Shown here: piece after piece, positions 62,726 through 64,000 of the stretch
How the letters are laid out: every line of letters begins with the position of its first letter
Position numbering within the stretch: position 1 is the stretch's first letter
Source of the DNA: Burkholderiales bacterium
Lineage (GTDB): Bacteria; Pseudomonadota; Gammaproteobacteria; Burkholderiales; Burkholderiaceae_C
NCBI GenBank assembly: GCA_028868855.1
Contig: JAGWTR010000001.1
Span: 186,001 to 250,000, forward strand
Reading direction: 5' to 3'
Length of the DNA: 64,000 nt
The notes under the pieces: model-generated
What the model was told of the DNA's origin: nothing
The model's database searches: none
What the model saw: only the letters and a program-made list of their open reading frames with translations
Program-made: the position numbers and the translations under genes

Positions 62726-64000
62726 GCGACGCAAGCCATGGCGCCGCATCGCGCTGTGGCTGCTCATCGCCTTGTCGGTGGTGATCTGTCTGACCCTGAC
62801 CGGCGCGCACCCAGGCAAATTGTTTGACCGCGAGGGTTTGGCCAATGCGGGCGACATCTTGGGTGGCCTGCGTCACCCGGATCTGTCGCAGGATTTCCTG
62901 GCCCGTGTGCTGGACCTGTCTCTTGAGAGCCTGTTGATCGGCATGCTGGGCACGGTGTTGGCCGTGCTCATCGGCGTGGGCTTGGCCTTCTTTGCCATCC
63001 GCGTGCCGGACCTGCCGGACCCACCAGGCCAGCAGCCCACCCTGGTCCGACAGGGCGCGGCTGTGGCCCGCTGGCTTGCCCGCTTCATGCTGGGGTTTTT
63101 GCGAGCCATCCCTGAGATCGTCTGGGCCTATCTGTTTGTTCGCATGGTGGGCCTGGGCCCAGGGGCTGCGATTTTTGCGATCGCGCTGACGTCCGGCGGG
63201 GGCATCGGCAAACTCTATTCCGAGCTGGCCGAAGCCGTGGACCCTCGCACGGTCCGCGCCCTGCGGGCCACGGGGGCCTCACGGTGGGCCATCCTGTCGT
63301 TCGCGGTCTTGCCTCAAGTGCGTCGCCAGTGGATCGGCTACGCGTTGTTCCGGCTGGAATGCAATATCCGCAATGGCACCATCCTGGGCGTGGTTGGGGC
63401 AGGGGGCCTGGGCAGCGAAATCGCGCTGAGCATTCGCTACTTTCAATACGACAAACTGGCCACGACCTTGCTGGCCGTGCTGGCCTTTGTGGTCGTTCTG
63501 GAAGTCGTGAGCATGCAGCTGCGCCAACGCAGCATTCGCTGGTCGGGCGCGTTCGCCGGCATCGGCGCGGCCCTGGCCGTCGACCGACTGGACATTCCCT
63601 GGGCAGACCTCTGGTCCGCGCCGGGCGTGTCCCTGCTGTCATTTCAGAGCATGGCGCCCGACCGACCCTTCATCACGACGGTGCTGGCGCAAACCGGGGA
63701 CACGCTGATGATGGCGTGGGTCGCCACCGTGGCCTCGGCCATCGTGGCGTTTGTGCTGGCGCCCATGAGCGCGAGCCCCTTGATGTCGAGCAGCTATCTG
63801 CCGGACCCGCCAGGCCGCGCCCCTGTGGCCCAGCTACTCAAGCAGACCTTCAAATGGGCCAGCCGAGGCCTCCTGCAATTGACGCGGGCCATGCCTGAGC
63901 TGACGCTGGCGCTGGTGTTCGTGGTCTGGGTGGGCGGTGGCGCACTGGCCGGCATATTGGCCATTGCCGTTCACAACACGGGCGTCCTGGGTCGCTTGTA
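62700..64000 (+). CDS. PhnE-like permease, tandem fusion of two permease domains, 3' end beyond the window
   Basis: The frame opens at ATG 62700 inside the end of the ATPase gene and is still open at the window edge (433 codons). First permease domain at about 60-290: AIPEIVWAYLFVRMVGLGPGAA, the EAA loop EAVDPRTVRALRATGASRW and GAGGLGSEIALSIR. After a linker a second domain begins at about 320 with matching sequence AMPELTLALVFVVWVGGGAL. So one polypeptide carries both halves of the usual PhnE dimer. The end of the second domain is cut by the window. Confidence 0.88.
   Translation, partial: MPAAASEFERRKPWRRIALWLLIALSVVICLTLTGAHPGKLFDREGLANAGDILGGLRHPDLSQDFLARVLDLSLESLLIGMLGTVLAVLIGVGLAFFAIRVPDLPDPPGQQPTLVRQGAAVARWLARFMLGFLRAIPEIVWAYLFVRMVGLGPGAAIFAIALTSGGGIGKLYSELAEAVDPRTVRALRATGASRWAILSFAVLPQVRRQWIGYALFRLECNIRNGTILGVVGAGGLGSEIALSIRYFQYDKLATTLLAVLAFVVVLEVVSMQLRQRSIRWSGAFAGIGAALAVDRLDIPWADLWSAPGVSLLSFQSMAPDRPFITTVLAQTGDTLMMAWVATVASAIVAFVLAPMSASPLMSSSYLPDPPGRAPVAQLLKQTFKWASRGLLQLTRAMPELTLALVFVVWVGGGALAGILAIAVHNTGVLGRL

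Overview
The window reads as high-GC betaproteobacterial DNA, most likely Burkholderiales (Comamonadaceae-like). This is inferred from base composition, from the glutaryl-CoA dehydrogenase, AcuI-type reductase and SufBCDSU/Nfu genes, and from GTG/TTG start use; no rRNA or complete tRNA is present to prove it. Roughly the left 31 kb is a mobile, defence-rich genomic island. The segment from 31 to 37 kb is a scarred junction full of broken genes. From 37 kb to the right edge the DNA looks like ordinary chromosome.

Left island, secretion part (1-9.9 kb): a type I secretion ABC transporter (running off the left edge) and its HlyD adaptor point left. Two small ORFs, a multi-span membrane protein and a 1678-residue RTX protein point right. 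The RTX protein carries a FrpC-like self-processing module with an Asp-Pro bond at 465/466, three near-identical repeats of about 225 residues, and a C-terminal type I secretion region. A strong terminator ends the unit.

Left island, replication/peptidase part (10-14.7 kb): three 22-bp direct repeats, a protein with a DUF6499-like region, a filamentous-phage II/X-type replication protein, an AlpA-like DNA-binding protein, and a stand-alone C39-like cysteine peptidase. The peptidase is translationally coupled to a 12-residue leader ORF and followed by an unknown gene.

Left island, defence part (14.7-30.9 kb): a tight six-gene minus-strand operon encodes a ribbon-helix-helix protein, a PLD/SNF2 helicase, a DUF4391 protein, type III Mod, type III Res and a membrane-anchored coiled-coil protein. 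It is followed by a small TBP-like-fold candidate, an orphan MazE/AbrB antitoxin, two hypothetical genes, a tyrosine recombinase, an AbiE toxin-antitoxin pair with a visible operator/promoter, and a P4-type integrase. The integrase abuts a 45-nt 3' fragment of a CAT-anticodon tRNA gene, which marks the right attachment site. The intact tRNA would lie left of the window.

Junction (31-37 kb): a Phd/ParE-type toxin-antitoxin pair leads into a decayed type I restriction locus. HsdR is reduced to its two ends, HsdS to its first recognition domain joined to a headless YhcG nuclease, and HsdM lacks part of its N-terminal domain. An apparently intact Mrr nuclease sits among them. A frameshifted flagellin relic and a headless exported-protein fragment follow.

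Chromosomal part (37-64 kb): Cu/Zn superoxide dismutase; glutaryl-CoA dehydrogenase; three large hybrid histidine kinases, one fused to a CheR methyltransferase; a glycine-zipper lipoprotein; NorE/NorF-like oxidase subunits; RNA 2',3'-cyclic phosphodiesterase; a complete SUF iron-sulfur assembly operon; a PAS/GGDEF diguanylate cyclase; an acrylyl-CoA reductase; an exported FKBP; a ClC-family channel/transporter; and the start of a phosphonate-type ABC transporter whose permease is a tandem fusion running off the right edge.
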